A DNA stretch of 64,000 nt from Malus domestica (taxonomy: Eukaryota > Streptophyta > Magnoliopsida > Rosales > Rosaceae): positions 4,435,501-4,499,500 of the forward strand of contig NC_091677.1 in NCBI RefSeq assembly GCF_042453785.1. The letters are read 5' to 3'. Position numbers and translations under genes: made by a program. This document shows, one piece after another, positions 25,253 through 37,500 of the stretch (position 1 is its first letter; the number at the start of each line of letters is the position of its first letter). The notes under the pieces are model-generated. The model worked only from the letters and a program-made list of their open reading frames with translations. It searched no databases and was not told where the DNA came from.

Positions 25253-25274
25253 GAAGAGAGAGAGAGAGAGAGAG
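25253..25274. repeat. GA microsatellite upstream of BCCP
   Basis: A (GA)n run lies about 390 bp before the BCCP start and just before the likely transcript start. GAGA repeats are common in plant core promoters. CT runs at 25335-25347 follow. Confidence 0.6.
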
Positions 25275-25664
25275 GCGCGTGAGTTGTTAGCTGTTAGCTG
25301 TTAGTTAAAGAGAGTGGGTTTTTCAATATGGTGTCTCTCTCTCTCTCCTCACATTGTAAGTATCGGAAAACAATCAAACACATTGTGATTAAAGTAGAGA
25401 AAAAAACACACAGAGCACTTAACATCCAGTCCTTTCCCTTCTGCCCATTTCCCACCCCTCTCAGATTTCTCAGTCCCCAAACACCAAAACAAACCCACCT
25501 CTTGGATCTCATCGCCCCTCCCTCTTCTACATATCCCTCCCCCACCATTCCCATTCCCCCTTCAGATCCCACCTCCCCATTTCCCCATTCCCAATTCCCA
25601 TCTCTCTGCGGGAATCAAAACGAGGAGCTCACTCTGCTTTTGCTTTGCTTCACCGCACACTCCA

Positions 25665-27550
25665 ATGGCTTCCTTCACTGTCCCCTGTCCCAAGGCGTGC
25701 GCCGCCCCCGTTACCCGCCTCAGCTCCGCCGCCCAGCCGTCGCAGCCGCAGCAGCACCTCCTGTCCTTCCACAACTGCCTCAATCGCTGCCCCATTCCCT
25801 CTCTGCAGATTTCTGGCCTTCAGGTGTGATTAATTACGCCTACCCTTTACTTGTTTAAGCTTTGTTTGTGTAAATTTCATTGCTTTTTGTAATTTCATGC
25901 TCTAATCATGTAATTTGCTCAAATGGGTATGTTTGTATAGGTTGTATATCTTCATTTCGGAAGCTTCTGGAATATTAAAATAATAAATTGAATTTAAAAC
26001 GTGGGAAATACTGTTGCTGTGCATTGAAATTCTTGTAGTTGAAGAATTTGTTAATCACAATTAGGATTTTGATTAAGCCGTAACTTAGTAATGTTACAAA
26101 TTCTTACCAAAATGCTGTCTTTGGATTAAACCTGCAAGCTTTGACCGATAATTGATTCGATTTTGCTATAATCATTACTCTATGCTTTCATTTTTCAATA
26201 GGTTTTTGTAGCAGTGACAGTTCTACGTATCGCAATCTAGATTTTACGTGATAAGTTGCCGTTAATAATTGTTTTCTGATCATATGGTTAACTTGTGTAG
26301 AGCTCCGTCAGGAAGCAATCCTCTTCCTGGAAAGTGCAGGCACAGCTTAATGAGGTAAAACTGTTTGGAATCAGTTTAGTAGGTGGGTTTGATTGGCAAC
26401 GTTGTATTGAATGTATAATTGATTACTTTCTGAATCCGAAGGTTACTGCTGAGAAATCCTCAAATTCTGTACCCATAAACAACAAGAAGTCTGAAGATGG
26501 ATCACCGGAAGGGAAAGACGAGTCTTCCAGTCAAACCAATATTCCAGATGCAGCATCAATCTCCGCATTCATGGCTCAAGTGTCAAACCTTGTTAAGTAA
26601 GTTGCTGCGACTTTTGTTTGTAATTGGTATCCATATAGCATCGACTATGTTTTGGACATCAATTATTTTCATTAACATGATATTTCGTGAGCAGGTTAGT
26701 TGATTCGAGAGACATTGTGGAGCTGGAATTGAAGCAACTAGATTTAGAGCTTGTGATTAGAAAAAAAGAAGCGTTGGCGCCACCACCACCAGCTCCCGTT
26801 TCACAACAACCAGCACACTATTATTCCATACCACCACCTCAACAAGCACCGGCACCAGCACCAGCATCAGCTCCTGCTCCAGCACCCGGTCCAGCAGCAC
26901 CTGCATTACCCGCCCCTGCAAAGACAAGCACATCATCTCACCCTCCACTGAAATGCCCCATGGCTGGAACCCTTTACCGCTGTCCTGCACCTGGTGAACC
27001 ACCTTTTGTTAAGGCAAGTGTCTGTTACTTATCTATTAAAGCTTGAGTTCCACGAGATATGGGAGATGACACACGTCATTACCTAAATTATGTGTGTGCA
27101 TGAACATGTCTTCCGTATTAACTTATAGAAATGTTGCGTTAGCCCTTGAGAGTGCTTATGCTCTGTGTTACTCAAATAAATGTTCAGGTTGGGGATAAAG
27201 TTCAGAAAGGTCAAGTTATTTGCATCATTGAGGCCATGAAATTGATGAACGAAATTGAGGTTCGTTTTTACATTGCTTTAGTCGATGATATGCACTGATG
27301 TGGCTTTACTTTCATTGGAAAGTTTTCTCAACTAATTGTTCCTTTCATCCTTCTGCAGGCTGATCAATCTGGAACCGTTGCTGAGATACTGGTTGAAGAT
27401 GCTAAACCAGTGAGCGTAGACACGGTAAGTAATCTTACTGCCTTTCTCGCTCTCTCTCTCTCTCTCTCTCACATAAGTACTCTCGAACAAGCTGTTAATC
27501 TAAGCGATTTTTCTGCTTCTATGCAGCCTCTTTTTGTCATAGTACCATGA
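25665..27550 (+). CDS. BCCP: biotin carboxyl carrier protein of plastid acetyl-CoA carboxylase, 282 aa
   Basis: Seven exons: 25665-25823, 26301-26354, 26442-26596, 26695-27013, 27188-27259, 27359-27424, 27527-27550. The frame is open for 282 residues, normal for plant BCCP. The N-terminus (MASFTVPCPKACAAPVTRLS) is a Ser/Ala-rich plastid transit peptide. A Pro/Ala-rich linker (PAPAPASAPAPAPGPAAP) precedes the biotinyl domain, which starts near CPMAGTLYRCPAPGEPPFVK. Biotin attaches to K247 in IEAMKLMNE, and the protein ends PLFVIVP. BCCP carries the carboxyl group between biotin carboxylase and carboxyltransferase in the first step of fatty acid synthesis. Intron 4 begins GCAAGT instead of GT; phase and the conserved FVK-VGDKV junction support that site. 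Confidence 0.95.
27014..27187 (+). other. GC-AG intron 4 of BCCP
   Basis: The donor is AAG|GCAAGT and the acceptor TTCAG|GTTGGG. Exon 4 then ends in phase 0 and joins the conserved FVK and VGDKVQKGQ parts of the biotinyl domain. No GT within a few bases keeps the frame. GC donors are about 1 % of plant introns. Confidence 0.8.
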
Positions 27551-28518
27551 GAGCATTGAGCAAGGTTCGGACGAAGTTTTTTGAAGGTTTTTTGGTGATA
27601 GGCACTCTTTGAAGATGTTTAATTCTCGAAGGACTTTTTGATACTATTTATGTTCTCTTGTTACTTAAATTTAAATAATGTTTGTTTCAGCTGTCGAAAG
27701 ATCGTCGGAATTCACATTTTTATAGTGTTAGGGACAGAGGCCATGGTGTGTTATCAAAGATCAAGCAATGTACTCCCCTTTAACTTTTTTTATGCCTTTT
27801 TTCCTTTTAAGTCAGGTTTAGAAATTATGCATGATCAAGCTCCTTTTTAATTATTTTGTTGCATATAAAACTCATTGTTTATTATACATCCAGCATATTC
27901 TTCTTTGTTTGCAAAGTGCTTCAATCTAAACTCGCTTTTCGACTTTGGGAGGGCGGAATCACTTCGAGGAGAAGCACACGAGAGGTGCTTTTGTAAAAGT
28001 GATTTTGATGGAAATAGGGATTAATTCTTTTCTGTGATTTTGTGAGAAGCGGCTCATGCTTTCTTACCTTCCCAAATCACTTTCCAATACGATCCGATGT
28101 AAATGCGTTTTAGATTGATTTCTAAGGAATGTCCGAATGAAATGCATAGCATCGGCCTGTTTGAGACTGCTTCTGAATGACTGAAAGCAGACATTTTCTA
28201 GTGTGCTGAAAATACAATCCAGTACACCAAATGTAATAAAGTTACAACAAATAGTTGACGATTTGACGAGAAACTGTCAATCTCGGCAACATTTAAAAAT
28301 TAAAACAAAAAGACGATTTCATTCACAAAAATACTATTGATATACGCTCTCTCGGGCAAATTTCAAAATACGGAAATCTATTTTTTCTGGAATTCTCTAC
28401 GGTTTCCAGAGATCTACTTTTTCAGCTCTCATCGTACCATCCCCTATCCCCTATCCCCTATCGGCTATTGCTATTCCTTTCTCCTACAACATGTACAAGT
28501 TAGCCTACCTGTCATATG
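27551..28518. other. convergent region between BCCP and SCC2
   Basis: It holds the 3' UTRs of the two converging genes and AT-rich sequence. The pentanucleotide-like TATCCCCTATCCCC near 28442-28460 is a short repeat. I see no gene. Confidence 0.5.
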
Positions 28519-31500
28519 CTATAACCGCTGTCGACTTCTGATACTGTAGCCACCTCTCCTTCCAATATTACTCGGCCTCCGAGCCCCACCTGAATAATCC
28601 TCATCATCATCTTCGCCCTCATCGTCTCCAGCCACAGATTTCCGTCCTTTTCTGGGGGCCGGGCGTTTTCTCTTGATGTTTGCAGTGTAAGTAGAGAAAT
28701 CAATCGTATCCTCCCTCAATGCATTCTTGAATTCCTGTACAACAACGATATCGGTAAGGATTTATGCACGGTCATGGTTGCTAACATCCAGAGAGTCTCA
28801 CAGCTCACAGTACCTGATATCTTTGTACCAATTCTTGATAAGTTGTAGGCAAATTGGTGTGCGTATCACTGAGGTCAAAAGGGACGTTCTGCCTCGAGAG
28901 TACTTCTCCCGGTTTAGGGGGTTCACCCGGAGAAAAAGCCTGGTTCAAAAGAGGAATTACAAACGATAACAAAAATAATAATAAAGTTCGTAACTCACTG
29001 TAATATATTTTCCTATAATTATCTAGTGATTGTTTTACCTGGCACCTTGCATCATTCAGGCTATACACAATTTTTAGGTGTCTCTTTAGTTTCAAAAGAA
29101 GCTGCACTGCAATAGCTGCAAGGCAGTCCGCCTACAAAAGCACGTAAAACATAAGAATAATCAATGAAAATTAACCGAGCAGCAAAACCCTAACAATGAC
29201 AATAACAGTCTATCTCAAGGAAATTTATCCTCCGGCTTGTGAAAAATCAATTTAGTACAGGACTACAGGATACCTGGAATTTCTGTACGTCATCTATTGA
29301 GAAGCCACCGGAACTGCTAGAGCCCGTAACATGCATGTTTGCCTCATACGGGTTAGCTTGATTGGAGACAGACTGATATGCTGGCTCTTGTCGTAATGTA
29401 CCATTCCACTCCGTTGACATATAATTTGTAACAGGTTGGAACACTGGTTCTTGTTCAACTGTCCCATTCAAGTCCAATGATGCCATACCTCCCGTAAGAG
29501 GCTGAGCAGCTAAGCCATCTTCAATTATGCCGTTGCCATGAGATGCACCTCTTTGTAACAAATGCAAAGTCAGAGCTTTCAGCTTTGCTTCGAGTGCCCC
29601 AGCCCTAACTTGTACTACTCTATTTATAGAATAGACCAAATAAAGCGGTTCATCAGGTGTTGTGAAGGGTAGCAAGGCGAGTATTTCTGTGCAGTACCTG
29701 TAAAAAGAAATTATCTTCCATGTCAGCACCCTCATCCAGAATACATGGACTCCAAGACTGACACCAATGATTAAACTCACATCAGGAAAGGGACAACTGA
29801 AGGTGTCCAGCTAGCACTATCAAACTTGCGAACAATCGAAGACATAAATTTGTTTCTTGAAGTTCGGTTAGCACGAATAAGCTTGTAGATTCGAGAAACC
29901 CCAAGTCTGCCTTGTGCGAGAGAAACACTATCAGATTTTCCCTTTGCATTTCCAGAAGCCTTTGCTTGAACTTTTTTGTTCTCGTGTTCAGAACTAGTAC
30001 TAATGGACTGTATGAAAGTAAAAGACATTTGAAGGCCATCTCCCAGGCGGCTTTCGAAAAATGCAGGGTACCTAAAATGATCCTTCGATTAGAAAACCTA
30101 AGAAAAAAATAGAAGATATGGCAAGTCAAAAAGCACTGAGAGGAGAATACTTTTCATTCATTTGCATCAGTAAATGATGAGCTAACTTCGAATTGGCCTC
30201 CAGTGGATCTGTTTCGAGAGCAATAAGGTAGGGAACGCATGTAATAGGATGTACGAGCCCTTGCCGCAGTACAACTTCAACAATCTGCAGTTATATTAGG
30301 AGAAAGTAAATAAATTGACGTAAAATTGCTCTTCAATTTTCAAATACATCTCATCCTTTCCACAGCATAATTTTCTTGGGAGTTGGTTGTCCTGATTCTC
30401 CATATAAATAACAATCGTAGAGACAAAATAATGCGCACAAAGAGCCAGTAACAGAACATAGAAGCCCAATACTCACCTTAATTGCAGATTGGCGAACTTG
30501 TTCATTAAGGTCTAAACATCTTGCCAACATGTTATCCCAATACAACTGAACTATACCACCACAGATATTAGTATCTCCAGCACCCGCAGCAACAGATACA
30601 GCATTGCCGCCTTCCACATTATAATGAATCACATTATCACTAGCCGCATCTGTTCCCATTTGACTTTCGGCATCAAGAAGATAGTCGTACATGTTTTGCA
30701 ATGCTTGCATCTGGTCAAAAAAATGATTAGTATACAGACTGACAATGTAGTAGAAATCAAGGGGCACTGTTATCTTACCCTAAGACGAACATCAGAGCTA
30801 GAAGAGAATGTTGCCTCTATTATCTTCCCAATATCTTTTTCCAACATATATTTGGGCCTAGCTATTAGAACAAAGCCCAATGCCTACAAATGTTACAACA
30901 CATCACTACATTTCATTATAAAACCAGGCCTTGCACATTTCAAGATCAAGATAGGCTTTTAGGAAAAAGTAAATTAAAAAGTTCATACCTGCAATGACCG
31001 AACCTTTATTACAAAATCCTCCACTAGAAGATATTTTTTAAACAAGCTGAGACTGCTAACAACATCAATTGTTTTGTCGGAGTTACTGGGCAAAGAGTTG
31101 CCATAACGGATAAGCAATCCGAGACAGAAAAGAGACCGCCCCACTTGCTGAAATTAGCAAAGGTTGCAAATTGTCAAAATTTGAAGCCCAATTACATGTA
31201 TATGTACAAACCATCAACCATGCGCCAACCAGTTCTCTGTTTGAGCTTAAAGCTAAAAGCCAAGATGCAAACAGCTCCAAAAACGACAATAACATAAAAT
31301 TCCCCCATGAGTAATTTCTTGATACATAAAACCTGACAACATGCTGCCTCGTGAAAGCTATATCACTAAAAGTTTACTCTGCAGCCCAATATTACAAAAG
31401 TCCTACATATAACTGCCTGCACAAGCAATCAATACTGCAGCTACCAAATACCGAAAAGAGGGCCTTAACTTTAACCGTAGTCTCAATTTTGCTCTTTACT

Positions 31501-34500
31501 CGGGTCTGAACAATGCACCCCCAGAACTATTATGATGTTAATTATTATTTTTGATAAAGAAACAAATTTATTAACAAGAACCGAGGAATATGTTAATTAC
31601 TCAATCAGTAATCCTAATTTGTAGCATATAGGACATGGAAAGTTTGCTTAAGGTTTCTACTCATAGTTTTACTCAATTGACGGCCATTCTTGAGCAGCAT
31701 AATCTGCAAGTTCACCATTGTGGTTCATTCTAAATTCCTGTCGAGTAACTATATAAATGCATGGCCATGCGCAAAACTGTAATTTCTCATATCAAACTCT
31801 TTTAGAAGAATAAATTCACATATCATTTTGCCTATGAAGTGCATGAAGGATTAGGCATACAAGCATAACTCTTAGGAAAACTTCAAAGTGGGCCACCAAT
31901 GTAATAAGATAATTAATTTAATATAAGGTATCTTTACCATCCCTTAATAGATCAAGGACGATGTTCAAACTTCAGGGGTAACTGGAAGAAACATTGATCC
32001 AAGCACCAAACATTGAAAATACAGTTTAAGTAATTAAAGACATAATCCATTTACACATAACTTAATCCACTGACCTGCTTGTTATCTACTGCCTGAGCAT
32101 CCAAACGTTTGAAGAACACCTGGATAAGATTCTCCACTATAGCAGCACCTTTTCCTGCCACTTTACTCACAGCACAGAGGCACCTGTAGTGAGGACGAAG
32201 ATATAAAATCTAGAAGGCATCCAAATCAGCATAAGATATATTAATAAAAGACAATTGTCTGAAAGCGAAAGCCTGAACTTGAACTTACTTTATGCAAGCA
32301 TGAACAACAGTCAAGAAGGAATGCCGAACAATCATGTTCTTTAAGTCCTGTTCAAGTTCTTCCACAACAGCTCGCGGTAACTTTCTTACCAAAGGAAGAA
32401 CAGCATCAATTATAAAGATTATACTCTCCACTAATTGTGCAACCACTCGATTATCAGCCTGAACACAAAGCAAACCAACTCAAAATGCAGGCATGATTTT
32501 GCTTTACTAGTATCTTTCTGCATTTTCGATCAAAATGAAAAAAAAGAAAAGAAAAAGAGAAATGAATTGTAACAAAGACAGCGTGAGCACGCAAATTCCC
32601 AATACAGAGCATGACCAATCCTTTGCAGAAGAAAATCCTAAGATCTCTTATAGGTAGTGTCTAGCTTCATATTATTTAGAGAGAAACAAGATTGGGTCCT
32701 AGAAGGCCGCTCTTCAGAACACGTATAACCAATGATAAAATGCAAAAGTAACATGTGGAATTAAATAACTTTAAAATCCAAAACACAATTCTAAGGGTGC
32801 TCTAAGGTACATTGGAACCATTATAACAAAATGCATTTTACCTGACTCTTTAGATAAGGCTGAAGAGTGACCACAAACTGTGAAGGGTCAGAAGCCGGTG
32901 CACAAAGCTTTGGATCCACAACACAGAATGCATGCAAAGCTAGCACATACGGAAGGGCCCGCCTCTCTACCTCCTGGATATTCATTTCCTCTACCTGAAA
33001 AATAAGAGTTTCTACACATTCAGATTCAAATAATCAACCAAATCTTTTTAGCATGTCAAAAATATAGGGGAAAAGTACCTGCAATATCTTTTCCAGTAAG
33101 CACTTGCACATTAACTCACAGCGCTTGCGTACTGATGCAAGTGAGGAAGGGTTGATCCCAACCGCTTTAGCTGATTGTGGAAAAAAATCAAGGGCCAAGT
33201 TGCGTTTAATGACTGTCACAAGAGGTTGGTGACTTGGCATCCTCCTCAACATCTCAACGATCTGTTCAGTTTTTTTAGCCACCTCCAATGGAACAGAGCT
33301 ACCATCTCCAAAGAATTGAGTTTGTGAACCAGTAGGTTCCTCAAACCAGAACTCATAAAATGTCTTGCAAACAATATCCTGTGGAAGAGGAAAAGAATAA
33401 AAACCGGACCTAGTCAAGAACAAAGAACTTTGTATACTAGTTTTACATGTCAATGAACTTAATGCAACACACTCATTGCTTCACAATTACCTGTATGCTT
33501 GATTCATCGTCACTAATACGGGAGATGATAGCAATGCAAGCACTTGTAAATTCGGAGAAGTTTGCATTTGAAACGCACATATCTCGTATGATTTTGATAG
33601 ATCGCTTTCGAACACTTACTCCAGTATCTTTAATTCTCTCAGCAACCTTCTCAAAATACTGAGAGAAAATGGTAATGATTAAGCAACATGTGTTAATAGA
33701 GCATGTACGAAGAAGTTAGTAGGATGAGAGTTCAATTGTGCACACCTTCAAACCAACATCAGGATGAGAAGCAATATGCCTTCCTACAAGCTCCAGTGCT
33801 GCTTCTCTAGCGGAAATTGCGGAATCACAAAACCTTCCTTCAACAGCTGATTGAACGCGTTTGTCTCCTAAAACCTGCGGATCAGCTTCTACAATGATAC
33901 TGACCTGTGTATCGTATTAAGAGAATAAGACATTAAATTCTATCAACATAGTCATAAAATGAATATTAAATCTCTCCATTTTGAGGATTAAAAGTTCAAG
34001 AATATAGTTTTCACTTACCGCTCATAAAGCCTTGGCCCTGATTACAGGAGAATTCTCCATTAAGCTTGCCTGAAATCCACTAAAATGTCAAAATTGAGAT
34101 TTATTACATGAAAAATCAGGGAGTCAATAGAAAAGATATCTGACCAGAAGCAAATGAAGAATCTTATCAAACCCTCTGGAGAAAGAGTTTTTTTGTGCCA
34201 ATGCTAAAGTAATTTTCTTGACCGAATCCCTTGTCAATAATGAAAAACCAGTCCCAGAATCCCGAACTATTTCTTTTGATTTCAGTCTAGCAAGATAGTA
34301 CATGAACTTCTGCTGTGATTTCGAATCATCCTTGTACCACAACAAGAGATAAAACCTGTACAAACAAGCATAACTTCACTCTGGAAACAATGGAACCACA
34401 AAATAAAGAAGGAATGAAGTTAAACGAGTACATACCAGCGAACAAAGAGATGCCCATCATCAGCTGATGTGGTATCTTGAAGGTAATTCAAAAGCATCTG

Positions 34501-37500
34501 TTGGACTACCTCAGGCTTCGTAATTGAAAACGCAACTTCAGTGTTTCTTCCTGAACGACTTCGATCCTTTATTCCTTCATCTTTGCATTGTGACTTACAG
34601 TAGGATTGTAAAACAAGAAGTTGCTTCCTGCAGAGGCATATCTGACAGTGCCAACTTCGATTTGGAACTTCATATTCTCTCACTCCCATACAATCAGCAT
34701 GAAACATTCTCTGACAACCTTGACAAACAAAGACATTTTTTTCAACCCTACCATCTAAACAAACTGAGCATGCATCTCTTGGATATGTCTGATCAACCCC
34801 ATCATCACTAACCAACTCCTGAAGTATCCAGATTTTGTCCCTACTGCAAAGGAGAGAATCACGCTTCAATCTCGCAGCAATTGTGCCGAGAAGGTCTATA
34901 GCCATTGAACGTGCGGCTACGTCTTTAGATTTCAGCCCAGCATTCTGGAGTAACAAGACACAAAGAACCTGCAACGAAATCTACTTCAGAATGGCGACTT
35001 ACTAATATAACCAATGAAATTACAGTCCAGACAAGTCACACATATTTTACCTCCAGAATAGGAGCTGAAGCTGGATATTCAGGTAAATTCAATGTTGTCA
35101 AGAGATCGGTAACAAGATTCTCCATCATTACTTTCAACTCTGAAGCTTCCTGAGTCTTTGCACCAGCAAAGCGCTGAAGTACACGAGTCCAAAAGTGACA
35201 ACATGCCTCTGTTGCTGCCTCGTGACCTTTAGTTGGATAATCGGCATTGACAGAGAGTTCTAAGATAGAATTACTACTTGATTCCTGCCTTAATGATTCA
35301 GGAAGGTTTGCACTATAGTGAACCAACTGAATCAGCAAAGCAGTGATCATCTGAATCTGCCTTTGCTCTTCGTCAGGTAGGTGATATGCTCTCAAAGCTC
35401 GCTTCGAGACCGGCAACTTCCAAAGCAACTGAATTAATTCATCTATCACATATGTGCGATGCTGAGTGTATGAATAGAATATCTGTACCACCAACAATGA
35501 AGATGTACAAGTTTCAGAGTAGATAACATCAAAATGCATGTGCATGAAGATATGTACAGGTATGTGTAAACAATAGCTGCCAAGAGGAGATGAATAGTGC
35601 AGATCTGTACCCCACTGATCAAACCCATTGCCTTCAGTTGCAAGAGCTGGATATTATCCACCATAAATGTTGTGAAGCATGTTTTCACTAGTTGTAAGAT
35701 ACAACCATCTGACAACCTTTCTATTAACAACAAATCCTTGAGTAAACCAAGAATGGTGCACATTTTCTGAAGAATATTATTCACAGCAGCAGAGACCCTA
35801 CCAAGGCAAAGATGTAAGGGAAAGACAGCACCTAAGTTTTGTTATATAAGGATCTAGTAAAAATCCTACAACCAGGAGCAGATTATCAATAATCATACCT
35901 GTTAAATGAGGATTTCTGCACTTTCACGGTCTTGATACTGCGTCTCTTCTTGCTTGCTGAGCCAAATTCAGCATCAGGCTCTTCATCTTCATCAACTGTC
36001 AATATATTGGAAAACATTGTTACTCAAATCAAACAAGTTGGAACGAACCACTCCTGAAAAGGCAAACTGATGAAAAAAACTTATGAAGATGGTTTCACAT
36101 GCAGATTAAAGAATTGTATGAAAATAGTGAAAGAAAACATTATGGAAACATATGAGTGTAGTGGATTAAGGAAATCCCAACAGTTCAAGAAAAACTAACC
36201 TTCAAGCGACCCATTTTGACTTGGCCTATGCAAAGCACGATAAGATGGATCATAAGCACACATAACATCCATTATCTGATGCCTGGAAAACTCCAGAATC
36301 CTTTCAATGATCTGATATGATGGAACAAAATTAGAAACTACTAGTCTTTTCGGTAATCAATAAAAAAATTATATAAGATTATATAAAAAATTATGCGATA
36401 TAGGGGACCTCCACTAAATGTAAAATAAAGAGTTAACATCTTAGCATGCACCTCTTCTTTATATAGTTGTTTTGGCATCTGGTTATGAGCCATTACTGCT
36501 AATGCTGCGTGAATGGCCTCCAGTGCACATTGTATTGATGAAACCACATCTGAATTTGACTGACATATTAAAAAAGAGAAGTAAGATATGAACATGATCA
36601 CAAATATTATTACAGTAAAAACTCCAAGTGCAGAATTGAGTGCATAAATATCGAAAATACTGCTAACAAATTTATAAATTAAACTACCAATTGTAATCAC
36701 TGCCCAAAAGAGAAGTAAGAAGTGAAAACTATTTTCTAAAAGCAAGAAGCTAAAAACAAAGCCTGACAGACCTGCTAAATGCAAGAAAGAAAGCAGAACA
36801 TAAAACAAGCTCACCTGCTCATATTCAATTATAGTCAAGCCTTCAGCTCGATGTATCTGATGATCTAAAATCCTTAACAATCTAACAAAAGTATCTGCAG
36901 GAATCAAATGTAGAAGCTTCTTTGCTCGAAGAGACATTATTTCATTTGCAAGCAGTCTAAGATCCGAAAGAGGCATAGATAACCACTCAGTTTCTTCCCG
37001 ATCATCACTGATAATTTCAGCTCTGCCACAGAACTCCTCCACCAACTCACAAAAGCTTCTGATGGTAGCATCTAAACAATATTTTTTAAGATAAGTCACT
37101 CAAATGAATATTAAAAGAAGAATGTGTTTGAGAGGAAGAGAGAATTCTAAAGCCGAAGAACCTTGAATTTCAGCAGAATCTGGTCCCACTGATGACATAA
37201 CATCACTAGCTTTTTTCTTGGATTTGGGTTTTCTAGAAGATGGTGTAGTTATGTCCTGCAGTTTCATCTTCTAGATTATTAAATAAGAAGGGGGAGGGGG
37301 AAGTATTAACTGCCAAATAGATGCACACATACATTAGGAGGAGTATCATTGAGCTGATTATTGTCAGATACGGAATAGTCCCTTTGAGAAGGCTTTAGTA
37401 TAGGTATACTAGGCTTGAAGGGCTTCTTGTCAGCTACCGTACTACTAACAGGCACTTGCCCCTTAATAGGACCTGCGAAACTTGAACAGTGCAAGAAACA

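Noticed and set aside
36341..37099. A single 252-codon minus-strand gene
   Set aside because: It is SCC2 exon 5 with read-through of the adjacent intron; hydrophobic residues in the middle are intronic.
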